Below, in pieces: positions 9,084-18,041 of a stretch of DNA of 64,000 bases. Numbering within the stretch: the first letter of the stretch is position 1; each line of letters begins with the position of its first letter. The notes beneath the pieces are model-generated. The model had not been told where the DNA came from. It saw nothing but the letters and a program-made list of their open reading frames with translations, and did not search any database. The stretch spans positions 37,521 to 101,520 of the forward strand of contig JAISXH010000049.1 of assembly GCA_031270825.1 (NCBI GenBank), given 5' to 3'. Origin of the DNA: Bifidobacteriaceae bacterium. Lineage in GTDB: Bacteria > Actinomycetota > Actinomycetes > Actinomycetales > WQXJ01. A program made the translations under genes and the position numbers.

Positions 9084-9659
9084 ATGACCAGTAGCAGTTC
9101 GAGCCGCGGCACGTTCCCATGGCAGCACATTCCTTCTCCCGGCAAGATGTTTGGCACCGCCACCGTGGGCGAACGCGGCCAGGTCGCCATCCCCGCCGCC
9201 GCCCGCAAGCACCTCAACATCAAGTCCGGCGACCGCCTGGTCGTCTTCGGCAACTCCGTCAGCGGCGCGTTGATCATGCTCCACGCCGACGTGTTCGAGG
9301 ATTTCGCCGATTTCTTCCTGACCAAGATCAACAAATTGGGCGAGCACGCCGAGGCTTTCTTCGCTCAATTCACCGAGGCGCCGGAAGACGCTTCGGCCCC
9401 GGACGCCGACGCGGGTGATGGCCAGGACTGCCAGCCCCAAGGCGTGGACGATGCCGCTCCGGCCGCCCCAGCCCCGGCCTCGGACCAGGCCGCAGGCGCT
9501 GAAGAGGCCGCCGAGCCGGCCCCGGACCAAACCGAGCCGGCGGACGGAGCTGACCTGACGGCATCGGCGGACGGGCAGGCCCCTGCTGAACCGGCGGACG
9601 AAACGCACCTGACGGCATCGGCGGACGGGCAGGCCCCTGGAGAACCGGCGGACGGCTGA
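9084..9659 (+). CDS. AbrB/SpoVT-type DNA-binding protein with acidic low-complexity tail
   Basis: 191-aa protein. Residues about 20-60 form a swapped-hairpin AbrB domain (TVGERGQVAIPAAARKHLNI, then KSGDRLVVFG), the fold used by MazE antitoxins and AbrB regulators. A helical stretch (VFEDFADFFLTKINKL) follows. The last 80 residues are a Pro/Ala/Glu/Asp-rich tail ending in two copies of an 18-residue repeat (LTASADGQAPAEPADETH-type). AGGAG sits correctly before the ATG at 9084. No toxin gene adjoins it, so a transcriptional regulator is more likely than an antitoxin. Targets are unknown. Confidence 0.82.
   Translation: MTSSSSSRGTFPWQHIPSPGKMFGTATVGERGQVAIPAAARKHLNIKSGDRLVVFGNSVSGALIMLHADVFEDFADFFLTKINKLGEHAEAFFAQFTEAPEDASAPDADAGDGQDCQPQGVDDAAPAAPAPASDQAAGAEEAAEPAPDQTEPADGADLTASADGQAPAEPADETHLTASADGQAPGEPADG
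9553..9656 (+). repeat. 54-bp direct duplication inside the abrB-type gene
   Basis: Two near-identical units beginning ACCTGACGGCATCGGCGGAC start at 9553 and 9607, giving an 18-residue repeat in the tail of the encoded protein. The identity at DNA level suggests recent slippage. Confidence 0.85.
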
Positions 9660-9725
9660 GGCCGAACGGCGATAAGCTGGGCCGTTACCAGAGCTAAAGC
9701 CACCCGAACCGAAACCTGAGCCCCG

Positions 9726-11453
9726 ATGGACGCCGACCTGCCGCGCCGCGCCGCGCCGCCGCGCGACCCGCCAGCCAATCATCCGCCTCGCTCCGCGAAA
9801 CCGCCCGCCGAGACGCCGGCCCACAGCGGCGCCGATTCGGCGCCCCGGTCTGACCGGCGGCGGCAGTTCGCCACCGTGGCGCTGGCCGCTCGGATCGCTC
9901 TGCAATTGTGGTGGCTGGCCAAGACCGAGTGGATGTGGTCGGCGGAGCGGCGAGCGGCCCGCCGCAGGGCCCTCTACACCCGACAAGCTCGTGAATTCAG
10001 GCAGTTCGCCACCAATATGGGTGGCCTGATCATCAAGATCGGGCAGTTCCTGAGCGTGCGTATCGACATGCTGCCGAAGGAGTACATCGACGAACTGGGA
10101 CAGCTCCAGGACGCGGTGCCGGCAGTGCCCACCGAGCAGATCGTGGCCGTGATCGAGGACGAACTGGGAGGGAGCGTCAACGACATCTTCGAGCGCCTCG
10201 ATCCGGCGCCGATCGCCGCCGCCTCGCTCGGACAAGTGCACCGGGCGTCCCTGCCCGGCGGCCAAGAGGTCGCGGTCAAGGTGCTGCGCCCAGGTATCGA
10301 GCATTTGGTCGAGACCGACCTGCGCTCCCTGCGCCGGGTGTTATCCCTGCTCAGCCGCTACACGCACGTGCTCGACCAGATCGACTGGCAAGCCGTTTGC
10401 CGTGACTTCGAGGACACTCATCGCGACGAGCTCGACTATCTCAAAGAAGGCCGCAACGCTGAGGCCTTTCAGCGCAACCTGCTGCTAAACCCACATGTTG
10501 AAATGCCCCAAATCTATTGGGATCACACCACCGCCAGGGTGCTGACCATGGAATACATGGACGGCGTCAAGATTGACGACTTCGCGGCGTTGGACGCGGC
10601 GGCGGTGGACCGCTCCGCCCTGGCTCTCAACCTGATGGAGATCTACCTCCACATGTTGCTGGTGGACGGCTTCTTCCACGCCGATCCGCATCCGGGAAAC
10701 ATCCTGGTCCGCCCCGACGGCGTGATCCAGCTCATTGACTTCGGCATGGTGGGAGACCTGCCGGAGGCGATGCGTCGGCAGTTCGTCTCCCTGGTCGGCG
10801 CCTTCTTCCAGCGTGATTCGGCTGGGGTGGTGGCCGCCCTGCAGGACCTGGGCTTTGTCGGTCCTGGCGCCGACACGGCGACCTTGGGGCGCTCGCTGAT
10901 ACCGCTGATCGACACGATCATCGATGACCTGGTGGGGCTGTTCCGGGGCAGTTCCTTCGTGGGCGGGGCGCTGGACGGGACCACCGCCAACACGATGGGC
11001 ATGCCGGCCGCGTCGCTAGACCAGATGCGGGAAGTGATTCTGACCCAGCCGGTCACTTTGCCAGGCCAGGTGAGCTTCCTCGGCAAGGCTCTGATCACGG
11101 TGTTCTCGAACTGCTTCAAGCTCGACCCGAACGTGGACTTAGTGGAGATAACCCGCCGCTGGACCGCGCCGCTGGCCGGCTCGGCTGTCGAAGAGATGGC
11201 CGGCAGAGTGGTGGCGGAGGCCTGGGATGTGCTCAAGGCCCTGCCGGCGACCGCCCGCCACATGGTCTCATTGGCCCAGAAGCTTGATGACGGCGACTTG
11301 GTGACGCGGCTCAGCCGAGACCAAGTGCTCCGACTGGAGGCCAGTCGAACGGCGCAGACCAAGCAGATAGTCGGAGCAATACTCGCCGCTGCGGCCGGGC
11401 TGGGCTGGGCCTTGATCTACGCGACCGGCCGCCGGCGGCCGCGGCGGCGCTAG
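9726..11453 (+). CDS. ABC1/UbiB (AarF)-type atypical kinase
   Basis: 575-aa member of the UbiB family of ATP-binding kinase-like proteins linked to quinone or lipid metabolism. All family hallmarks are present: the KxGQ motif (LIIKIGQFLSVR, about residue 104), the Ala-rich loop AAASLGQVHRA (about 160), the lysine of EVAVKVLRPG, HADPHPGNILVRPDG (about 320) and IDFGMVGDL. A C-terminal hydrophobic segment (IVGAILAAAAGLGWALIYATG) followed by arginines looks like a membrane anchor. The first 40 residues are Pro/Arg-rich. It is probably a single gene; no quinone-synthesis genes adjoin it. Confidence 0.92.
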   Translation: MDADLPRRAAPPRDPPANHPPRSAKPPAETPAHSGADSAPRSDRRRQFATVALAARIALQLWWLAKTEWMWSAERRAARRRALYTRQAREFRQFATNMGGLIIKIGQFLSVRIDMLPKEYIDELGQLQDAVPAVPTEQIVAVIEDELGGSVNDIFERLDPAPIAAASLGQVHRASLPGGQEVAVKVLRPGIEHLVETDLRSLRRVLSLLSRYTHVLDQIDWQAVCRDFEDTHRDELDYLKEGRNAEAFQRNLLLNPHVEMPQIYWDHTTARVLTMEYMDGVKIDDFAALDAAAVDRSALALNLMEIYLHMLLVDGFFHADPHPGNILVRPDGVIQLIDFGMVGDLPEAMRRQFVSLVGAFFQRDSAGVVAALQDLGFVGPGADTATLGRSLIPLIDTIIDDLVGLFRGSSFVGGALDGTTANTMGMPAASLDQMREVILTQPVTLPGQVSFLGKALITVFSNCFKLDPNVDLVEITRRWTAPLAGSAVEEMAGRVVAEAWDVLKALPATARHMVSLAQKLDDGDLVTRLSRDQVLRLEASRTAQTKQIVGAILAAAAGLGWALIYATGRRRPRRR

Positions 11454-11609
11454 CCGGGTCGCTGACGGCTGCGCCGCCAGTGTTAGCCAACGTTGGGCGC
11501 CCCGGCAGAGCCAGTCAACGCCGCCCGGGCCCAGCGGCGCCGGCTGACCGTGGTTGACAAGTCGGCGCACGGCATCGGCGGCGGCCAGGCGCGCCGTAGG
11601 GTTGGAACT

Positions 11610-12650
11610 GTGTCCTGGCAGACCGTGCGGGCGCTGGCGGACGCCAGCGGTGGCGCCTACTCGTTCTTGGCTGTGCGCCGGGGCGAGGTGGTCGCGGAGC
11701 ACCGGCGTGGCTGCGGGGCGGCCTCGTTGTTCTACTGCTTCTCCGTCACCAAGCCGGTGACCGCCCTGGCGGTCCACTTGTTGGCCGAGCGCGGCCAGTT
11801 GGACCTCGATCAGCCGATCGCCAGTCACTGGCCGGAGTACGGCGAGCGCGGCAAGCAGACGATCACCGCGCGTCAGGTGCTCACGCACCGCGCGGGCGTG
11901 CCGATCTCATTTGGGCGCCTCGTGTTCGACCTGGCGATGATGACGAACTGGGAGCGCTCTGTGCGGGCGGCGGCTCGCGCCCGGCCGCGCTACCCCGCCG
12001 GCGAAACGGTGGCCTATCACGTGGTGTCCTTCGGCTTCATCTTGGGCGAGCTGGTGCGAACGGTCTCAGGTCGCCCGATCAGGCAGTTCGCGCGTGAGGA
12101 GTTCTTCCGGCCCTTGGACATGGACGCAGATCTGGCTGTGCCGGCCGATGCGGAGAACCGCGCTGTCCGGATGCGCGGCAAAGGCGGCAACGTCGTCAGT
12201 CCGGCCTATCTGAACCGCCCCGCCGCGCGCCGAGCGGTGGTTCCGGCCGCCTCGATGCGCACCACGGCGCGCTCGCTGGCCAACTTCTACCAGATGCTGC
12301 TGGACGGCGGTTTGGCCGGCTCGGGGCGCCGCGTCCTGGCTCAATCCACCGTCGAGGAGGCGTTGAAGGTCAGCTCGGATGGCGAAATCGATCGCACTCT
12401 GGGTCAGCGCCAACGCTATAGCCAGGGATTTCAATTAGGCGGACTGCCCGGAGTGGTGCGTGGGATGGGGACCCGTTCGCCAGACAGCGCCTTTGGCCAC
12501 AACGGCTCTGGCGTCTGCACGGCTTGGGCTGAGCCGGCCGAGGGCCTGATCTTCATCTATCTGTCCAACACCGCCCGCATGATCCGCCCGGGTTTGTCTT
12601 TCGCGGCGGCGTTGTCCGATGCCGCCTGGGCCGCCTTCGCCGCCACCTGA
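11610..12650 (+). CDS. Serine hydrolase, beta-lactamase/class C family
   Basis: 346-aa enzyme of the class C beta-lactamase/esterase/DD-peptidase fold. The nucleophile motif SxxK is seen as CFSVTKPVTALAV (about residue 45), the second motif as VAYHVVSFGFILGELV, and the third as FGHNGSGVC. No signal peptide is visible, so it is probably cytoplasmic and may be an esterase. I chose the GTG at 11610 because homology-like sequence starts there; an in-frame TTG at 11493 would add 39 Arg/Ala-rich residues. Neither start has a good ribosome binding site. Substrate unknown. Confidence 0.82.
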   Translation: MSWQTVRALADASGGAYSFLAVRRGEVVAEHRRGCGAASLFYCFSVTKPVTALAVHLLAERGQLDLDQPIASHWPEYGERGKQTITARQVLTHRAGVPISFGRLVFDLAMMTNWERSVRAAARARPRYPAGETVAYHVVSFGFILGELVRTVSGRPIRQFAREEFFRPLDMDADLAVPADAENRAVRMRGKGGNVVSPAYLNRPAARRAVVPAASMRTTARSLANFYQMLLDGGLAGSGRRVLAQSTVEEALKVSSDGEIDRTLGQRQRYSQGFQLGGLPGVVRGMGTRSPDSAFGHNGSGVCTAWAEPAEGLIFIYLSNTARMIRPGLSFAAALSDAAWAAFAAT

Positions 12651-12800
12651 GGCCGCCCCAGCCTGGTCGCCGATCGGCCTTTGCCCACAATCCGTCAGAT
12701 GATCCAGCAGGGTGCTGGGGCGGCGTTGAGCGCGCCGCCGACAGGGCCGCCGCCAGCAGAGTCATCCAGAATCAGCCGTCTCGAAGGAGGGCGCACTGGG

Positions 12801-12816
12801 TGTGACCAAGATCACA
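12801..12816. promoter_or_regulatory. CRP/GlxR-type cAMP-receptor operator
   Basis: TGTGACCAAGATCACA is a perfect TGTGA-N6-TCACA palindrome, the consensus recognised by CRP-family proteins (GlxR in corynebacteria). It lies about 150 bp before the acetate-symporter operon, where carbon-source control is expected. The rest of the 12651-12962 gap holds no gene. Confidence 0.75.
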
Positions 12817-12831
12817 TTGAGTAAAACGCGG

Positions 12832-12852
12832 CAAGAGTTTGGAGAACTCTTG
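12832..12852. promoter_or_regulatory. Inverted repeat overlapping a possible -35 box of the acetate operon
   Basis: CAAGAGTT and AACTCTTG flank five bases, an exact 8-5-8 inverted repeat. Its right arm overlaps TTGACC (12850-12855), a candidate -35 element. A second short inverted repeat (GATGGG/CCCATC, 12879-12898) follows. This may be the site of a second regulator; no protein is assigned. Confidence 0.45.
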
Positions 12853-12962
12853 ACCGCCGGGTTACGTTAGGCGCTAGAGATGGGACTAAAGGCCCATCCC
12901 GTTCGCTAGACCGGCCCAAACGGCGCCGTTGGCGGGCGGCCACAACCAGCGAAGGAGTGATC

Positions 12963-13313
12963 ATGGAAGAAAGAAGGCCCCAGGGGGTGACTCCAGGGAT
13001 CGACTACATAGCGATCGAAGACAGTCGGGAATTCCAGCACTTGCGCAGGACCCAGCGCCGATTCGTGCTGCCGCTGGTGACGGCCGGGTTGGTCTGGTAC
13101 ATCGTCTACGTCCTACTGGCCAGCTGGGCGACAGGCTTCATGTCCACGCCGGTGATTGGGAACGTCAACTGGGCGGTGATCATCGGGCTGGCCCAAATCG
13201 TGACCACCTTCGCCATCACCATGTGGTACGTCAGCTTCGCGAACCGCAAGCTGGACCCGGAGGCGACCAGGATCCGGGTTGAAATCGAAACCGAGATGGG
13301 AGCAGCCCAATGA
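12963..13313 (+). CDS. DUF485 membrane protein, partner of acetate symporter
   Basis: 116-aa small membrane protein of the DUF485 (YjcH-like) family. It has two transmembrane helices (FVLPLVTAGLVWYIVYVLLA and VNWAVIIGLAQIVTTFAITM) joined by a short loop, with a charged C-terminus. Such proteins are regularly encoded directly before ActP/MctC-type acetate symporters and probably assist them. I chose the ATG at 12963 because AAGGAG (12951-12956) is correctly spaced for it and would abut the GTG at 12957. It overlaps the symporter start by four bases (ATGA). Confidence 0.9.
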   Translation: MEERRPQGVTPGIDYIAIEDSREFQHLRRTQRRFVLPLVTAGLVWYIVYVLLASWATGFMSTPVIGNVNWAVIIGLAQIVTTFAITMWYVSFANRKLDPEATRIRVEIETEMGAAQ

Positions 13314-14971
13314 GCACGTCCATCTTGGCTCTGCAAGATATCGACCCGACCAAGCCGGGCAACCCGGTCATCAACATGTCGATCTTCGTCGCCTTCGTGG
13401 CGGTGACACTGTTCATCGTGATCCGGGGCGGCGGCGGCAAGAACAAGTCCGGCGAGGAGTTCTTCGCCGGCGGCCGAGGCTTCTCCGGCGCCCAAAACGG
13501 ACTGGCCATCTCCGGGGACTACCTCTCGGCGGCATCGTTCCTGGGCATTGTCGGCGCCATCGCCACGGCGGGCTACGACGGCTTCCTCTATTCGATCGGC
13601 TTCCTGGTGGCGTGGATCGTCGCCTTGCTGCTGGTGGCCGAACTGATGCGGAACACCGGCAAGTTCACCATGGCGGATGTGTTGGCCTTCCGCCTCAAAG
13701 CCCGGCCGATCCGCGTGGCCGCCGCGATCACGACTCTGGCCGTGACCTTCTTCTATCTGCTGGCCCAGATGGCCGGCGCAGGCGGCCTGGTGTCCCTGCT
13801 CCTAGGGCTCAAAGAAGAGGGCATGCAGTCCGTCGTCATCGCCGTGGTCGGCGTGCTGATGATCATCTACGTGCTGATCGGCGGAATGAAGGGCACCACC
13901 TGGGTGCAGATGATCAAGGCCGTTCTGCTGATCGCGGGCGCGGCGGTGACCACGGTCTGGGTGCTGGCGTTGAACGGCTTCAACCTGTCCGAACTGCTCG
14001 GCAACGTGGTCCAAAACACCGGCCAATTCATGCAGGAAGGCGGCCACGCGGCCAACGCCATGCTTGATCCCGGGTTGAAGTACGGCGGCAGCAACTGGTC
14101 GAAGGTCGACTTCGTGTCACTGGGCTTGGCCTTGGTGCTGGGCACCGCCGGCCTGCCGCACGTCCTGATGCGCTTCTACACCGTGCCCACGGCCAAAGAA
14201 GCGCGCAAGTCGGTGGTCTGGGCGATCTGGTTGATCGGCCTGTTCTACGTCTTCACGTTGGTGTTGGGCTACGCCGCGGCCTACATGTTCGATCCGCACA
14301 TTTGGGCCAAGGGCTCCGGGGTTCCCGGCGGTTCCAACGCGGCGGCGCCGCTGGTCGCGGCCATGTTGGGCGGCCCCTGGATGTTAGGGATCATGGCGGC
14401 GGTCGCTTTCGCCACCATTTTGGCGGTGGTGGCCGGTCTGGCGATCACGGCGGCGACGTCCTTCTCCCACGACATCTACACCAATGTCCTCAAGAAGGGC
14501 CAGGTCAACCCGGGCGCGGAGGTCCGAGTGGCCAAGATCACGGTGGTCGTGATCGGTTTGATCGCCATTGTCGGCGGGATCGCGGCGAAGGACCAGAACA
14601 TCGCTTTCCTGGTCTCGCTGGCGTTCGCGGTGGCGGCCTCGGCCAATCTGCCGACCATTGTCTACTCGCTCTACTGGCGGCGTTTCACCACCCGCGGCGC
14701 GCTCTGGTCAATGTACGGCGGCTTGATATCCGCGCTGACCATAATCGTGCTCTCGCCGGTTGTGTCCGGTTCCGAAACGGCCATGATTCCAGGGGCGGAC
14801 TTCGCGGTCATACCGCTGTCCAACCCCGGCATAGTGTCGATCCCGCTGGGCTTCTTGCTCGGCATTGTGGGCACCTACGTGGGCAAGAACGACGACGACC
14901 CGGCCCGCGAGGCGGAAATGGACGTCCGCGCCTTAACTGGTCTGGGCGCCGAAAAGGCGGTCGCCCACTAG
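13310..14971 (+). CDS. Cation/acetate symporter (ActP/MctC-type, SSS family)
   Basis: 553-aa polytopic inner-membrane protein of the sodium:solute symporter family, about 13 transmembrane segments. Typical ActP features include the first-helix region NPVINMSIFVAFVAVTLFIV, FFAGGRGFSGAQNGLAISGD, a TMADVLAFRLKARPIRVAAA segment and LPHVLMRFYTVPTAKEARKS. It should import acetate, and perhaps propionate or pyruvate, with a cation. The coupling to the DUF485 gene and the CRP-type box upstream fit a monocarboxylate uptake operon under carbon control. Exact substrate range is not determinable from sequence. Confidence 0.93.
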   Translation: MSTSILALQDIDPTKPGNPVINMSIFVAFVAVTLFIVIRGGGGKNKSGEEFFAGGRGFSGAQNGLAISGDYLSAASFLGIVGAIATAGYDGFLYSIGFLVAWIVALLLVAELMRNTGKFTMADVLAFRLKARPIRVAAAITTLAVTFFYLLAQMAGAGGLVSLLLGLKEEGMQSVVIAVVGVLMIIYVLIGGMKGTTWVQMIKAVLLIAGAAVTTVWVLALNGFNLSELLGNVVQNTGQFMQEGGHAANAMLDPGLKYGGSNWSKVDFVSLGLALVLGTAGLPHVLMRFYTVPTAKEARKSVVWAIWLIGLFYVFTLVLGYAAAYMFDPHIWAKGSGVPGGSNAAAPLVAAMLGGPWMLGIMAAVAFATILAVVAGLAITAATSFSHDIYTNVLKKGQVNPGAEVRVAKITVVVIGLIAIVGGIAAKDQNIAFLVSLAFAVAASANLPTIVYSLYWRRFTTRGALWSMYGGLISALTIIVLSPVVSGSETAMIPGADFAVIPLSNPGIVSIPLGFLLGIVGTYVGKNDDDPAREAEMDVRALTGLGAEKAVAH

Positions 14972-15599
14972 GCGTTGCTCCGCCGGGTGATCGTCAGCCA
15001 CACAATTACATAGGTTTCCGTTCAGGTCTTGCGCTGGCCTAGCGGAAAAGCCGGTCCCGGTTCCATCAGGGGGAAGGCGCGCTATGTGGCGGCGCGCCGC
15101 GGTGGGACTGGGGCCGGCACTTTTGTTTGGCGCAGTTTCTGTCAGCGTTGCCCGATGCCGTCTGGCGCCGTCCGCAACTTCTCTCGCCTTGGTGGCCGCC
15201 CGCTTTGAGCGCCTGACCGCAAGGCGGCCGGCCCGGTTCGTCGCCGCGATCCGCGCCAGTCCGAGGAGCTAGACTCCGTCGGCCGCAAGCAGGGGGGATA
15301 GGGCTGGTGGCTGGGTCTGGCCGAGCGGCGCCGGCTGGCCGGGCGCGTCGGGCGCGGGGCGGCTGTGGGCGTGACGGGCCGAGCCGGTGGCCGGGTCTGG
15401 CTGGGCGGCATCGGGCGCGGGGCGGTTGGCGGGGGGATGACAGGCTGGACGGGTGACTGGGTCTGGTCGGGCGGCATCGGGCAAAGAACTGTTGGCGGGG
15501 GCGTTGCGAGACGTCGGCCAGGCGCGAAATGCGCTGGATTCCGGGGAGATTTGGTGCTGGGACGCAGGGCGCCCGCTGCGGACGTGAGAAAGTAGAGCC
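14972..15599. other. 628-bp gap with degenerate tandem repeats
   Basis: No convincing gene is seen. From about 15307 to 15505 there are three imperfect copies of a 65-80 bp unit containing GGGTCTGG and GGGCGGCATCGGGCGCGG. Open frames here are long only because the repeats are GC-rich and stop-free; the Pro-rich one on the minus strand (15142-15612) lacks a credible start context. Two copies of the over-represented motif CGGCATCGGGC fall in the repeats, at 15406 and 15472. Confidence 0.6.
15307..15505. repeat. Degenerate tandem repeat upstream of PBP gene
   Basis: Three imperfect units share GGGTCTGGCTGGGCGGCATC-like and GCGGGGCGGTTGGCGGG-like segments. They lie 95-295 bp before the PBP start codon and could influence its expression, which is untested. 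Confidence 0.6.
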
Positions 15600-18026
15600 G
15601 TGGCAGGTGCAAGGGGAAACGACAAGTCGGGCCGGCGGAAGGCTGGTCCGGCGCCCCGCCAGGTCGGGGTCAACGGGGCGTTGGCGCCGCGGCGGGTGTC
15701 CGCCAAGAACGCCGGCGGCCAAGCTTCGCGAGGCGCTCCGACCGGGGGGGCGGCCCCCGGGGTCGGCGATCTCTCCCAGCGTTTCGAAGCCAGGCCGGCG
15801 CCAACGCACGGCTCCCTGCTGGCGACGCCCGCCCAGGGCAAAGGCGGATCTGGCCTGCCGAAGCGATTCACCCGCCGCGGCAAACCGCGCTACGGCTTCT
15901 TCAACTATCCCCGCAAGCAGTACCGGGGCTTCCATCGCTGGGTGCCGTCATGGCGGTTCATCTGGTGGAGCTTTGTCGCCGGAGTGGGTTTGGTTGTGGG
16001 CGGCTTTGTGCTGGCCTACCAGATGATCGACTTGCCCAAGCCGGACGACTTCGCCCAGGCCCAGACCTCGACCGTGTATTACTCGGACGGCACCACCGTG
16101 ATGGGGAAATTCGAGGTCCAAAACCGCCAGATCATCGACATCGCCGACCTCGCGGAATCCACTCGCGACGCGATCGTCGCGGCTGAGGATCGAACTTTCT
16201 GGGCCAATTCCGGCGTTGACCTCAAGGCTTTGGCGAGGGCGTTTCGCAACAACCTCCAAGGCGGCCCCCGGCAGGGCGGGTCGACTATCACGCAGCAGTA
16301 CATTGAACGTTATTGGGTGGGCAAGACCACCACTTCGCTGACTGGCAAATTCAAGGAGGCCATGCTGGCGCTCAAGGTCACTCGGGAGAAAGACAAGATG
16401 GAAATCCTGAATGACTACATGAACACCATCTACTTCGGGAGGGGCACCTACGGCATCCAGGCGGCCGCGCAAGCTTTTTTCCACAAGAGCGCCGCTGATC
16501 TGACCACCTCCGAGGCGGCCCTGCTGGCGGGGATGATCCCCGCGCCCGGCGCCTACGATCCGGAACAGAATCTGGCCGCCGCCACCGAACGCTGGAACTA
16601 TGTTCTGGACGGCATGGTCCTTATCAACGCGATCAGCCAAGCGGAACGCGCCAAACTCCAGTTCCCCGAGTTCTTCCCCCACGAAGTGCCGGACATCTAC
16701 GCCGGCCGCCAAGGGTACCTGCTGGAAATGGTGCGGGAAGAATTGACCACCCGCGGCGGGCTGACCGATGCGCAGATCGGAACCGCTGGCCTGATAATCA
16801 AGACGACTGTGGACAAATCCGTTCAGGATCAGGTCGCCCAAGCGGTGGCGGACCAACTGCCGGATGACGCGCCGCCCGGATTGCATGTGGCTGTGGCCGG
16901 AGTGGAACCCAGCACCGGCGCGATCAAGATGATCTACGCCGGCGAGGATTACATGGTCCGCCAGCAAAACGCCGCCACCCAGGACATCGCCCAAGCCGGA
17001 TCGACGTTCAAACCGATCACATTGGCGGCGGCCCTGGAGAAGGGCATCTCCCTGGAACAGACTTATTCGGGCAAGTCGCCGATCACCATTGGCGACTGGA
17101 CGGTCGAGAACTCTGGCAATTCGCAATATGGCCGAATCACGTTGCTGCGAGCCACGCAAAGCTCAGTCAACACCGTCTACGCGCAACTCAACGAGGAGAT
17201 CGGGGGCCAGACAACCCGTGAGACGGCGATCACGGCCGGCATCCCGGCCGACGCCATCGGCCTGACCAGCACCTTGGACAACGTGCTCGGCACCGCCAGC
17301 GTCCACGCTATCGACATGGCGCGGGTTTACGCCACCTTCGCCTCCCAGGGGGTGCGTCACGACACCTACATTGTGGATTCGGCGGTCAGCGCCGACGGCA
17401 AAGAGGTCTACAGCGGGCGCAACTCGGGACACCGCTTCTTCACCGCGGACAACATGGCCGAACTGACCTACGCCCTGACTCGCGTGGTGGAATACGGCAC
17501 CGGCTCCGCCGCCCAAGGCCTCGGCCGGCCGGTCGCGGGCAAGACTGGCACCTCTGAAGAGAACAAGTCGGCCTGGTTCTGCGGCTACACCCCGCAGTTG
17601 GCCACCGCGGTCGCGTTCTACCAGGAAGGTGAGAACGGCCGGGCGGTCCCGATCGAGCCGTTCGGCCAGAACAGCGTCATCCAAGGCGGCGGACCGCCCG
17701 CGCGCATGTGGGTCGCCGTCATGGAGGTGGGCCTGGGAGATCAACCGGTCGAGGAGTTCCCCGACCGCCCCAAGGACCGGAACAAGCCGACCGGTCAATG
17801 GCGTCCCGACCCGGCGCCAACCTCGGCCCAGCCGACCGCGCCGGAGTCAACCGAGCCGTCGGTGGAGCCAACGCCCTTAGCCAGCACGCCGATCGAACCC
17901 TCGGAAGAGCCCTCATCGCAGCCCAGCGGGGAACCTTCAGAGCCGCCTCCGACCGGACCGCCGCCGCCGACCGGGCAGCCGCCGTCAGCCTCGCCTCCGG
18001 CCTCGCCGGCGGCGGGAGGAGGCTAG
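15600..18026 (+). CDS. Class A penicillin-binding protein (transglycosylase/transpeptidase)
   Basis: 808-aa bifunctional peptidoglycan synthase. Order of parts: a basic Gly/Ala-rich cytoplasmic tail (1-110); one transmembrane helix (FVAGVGLVVGGFVLAYQMID, about 125-145); a GT51 glycosyltransferase with EDRTFWANSGVDLKALARAF (about 193) and GGSTITQQYIERYW; and a transpeptidase with SxxK in AGSTFKPIT (about 467), SSVNT (about 521) and KTGTSEENKSAW (about 648). The C-terminal 75 residues are a Pro/Ser/Glu-rich extracellular tail. GTG start, weak ribosome site. It heads a block of wall-polymer genes, 15 bp before a teichoic-acid-type transferase. Confidence 0.94.
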   Translation: MAGARGNDKSGRRKAGPAPRQVGVNGALAPRRVSAKNAGGQASRGAPTGGAAPGVGDLSQRFEARPAPTHGSLLATPAQGKGGSGLPKRFTRRGKPRYGFFNYPRKQYRGFHRWVPSWRFIWWSFVAGVGLVVGGFVLAYQMIDLPKPDDFAQAQTSTVYYSDGTTVMGKFEVQNRQIIDIADLAESTRDAIVAAEDRTFWANSGVDLKALARAFRNNLQGGPRQGGSTITQQYIERYWVGKTTTSLTGKFKEAMLALKVTREKDKMEILNDYMNTIYFGRGTYGIQAAAQAFFHKSAADLTTSEAALLAGMIPAPGAYDPEQNLAAATERWNYVLDGMVLINAISQAERAKLQFPEFFPHEVPDIYAGRQGYLLEMVREELTTRGGLTDAQIGTAGLIIKTTVDKSVQDQVAQAVADQLPDDAPPGLHVAVAGVEPSTGAIKMIYAGEDYMVRQQNAATQDIAQAGSTFKPITLAAALEKGISLEQTYSGKSPITIGDWTVENSGNSQYGRITLLRATQSSVNTVYAQLNEEIGGQTTRETAITAGIPADAIGLTSTLDNVLGTASVHAIDMARVYATFASQGVRHDTYIVDSAVSADGKEVYSGRNSGHRFFTADNMAELTYALTRVVEYGTGSAAQGLGRPVAGKTGTSEENKSAWFCGYTPQLATAVAFYQEGENGRAVPIEPFGQNSVIQGGGPPARMWVAVMEVGLGDQPVEEFPDRPKDRNKPTGQWRPDPAPTSAQPTAPESTEPSVEPTPLASTPIEPSEEPSSQPSGEPSEPPPTGPPPPTGQPPSASPPASPAAGGG

Positions 18027-18041
18027 CATGGGCGTCGCTCC

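Noticed and set aside
11554..11582. TTGACA at 11554 as promoter of the serine hydrolase
   Set aside because: No -10 box lies at a workable distance.
15150..15165. Neisseria-type DNA uptake sequence (ATGCCGTCTG)
   Set aside because: The resemblance is limited to one copy; the other copies of the over-represented oligomer do not continue with TCTG.
15142..15612. Pro-rich minus-strand open frame upstream of the PBP gene
   Set aside because: It follows the GC-rich tandem repeat, has no ribosome site or family resemblance, and overlaps the PBP start; likely a composition artefact.
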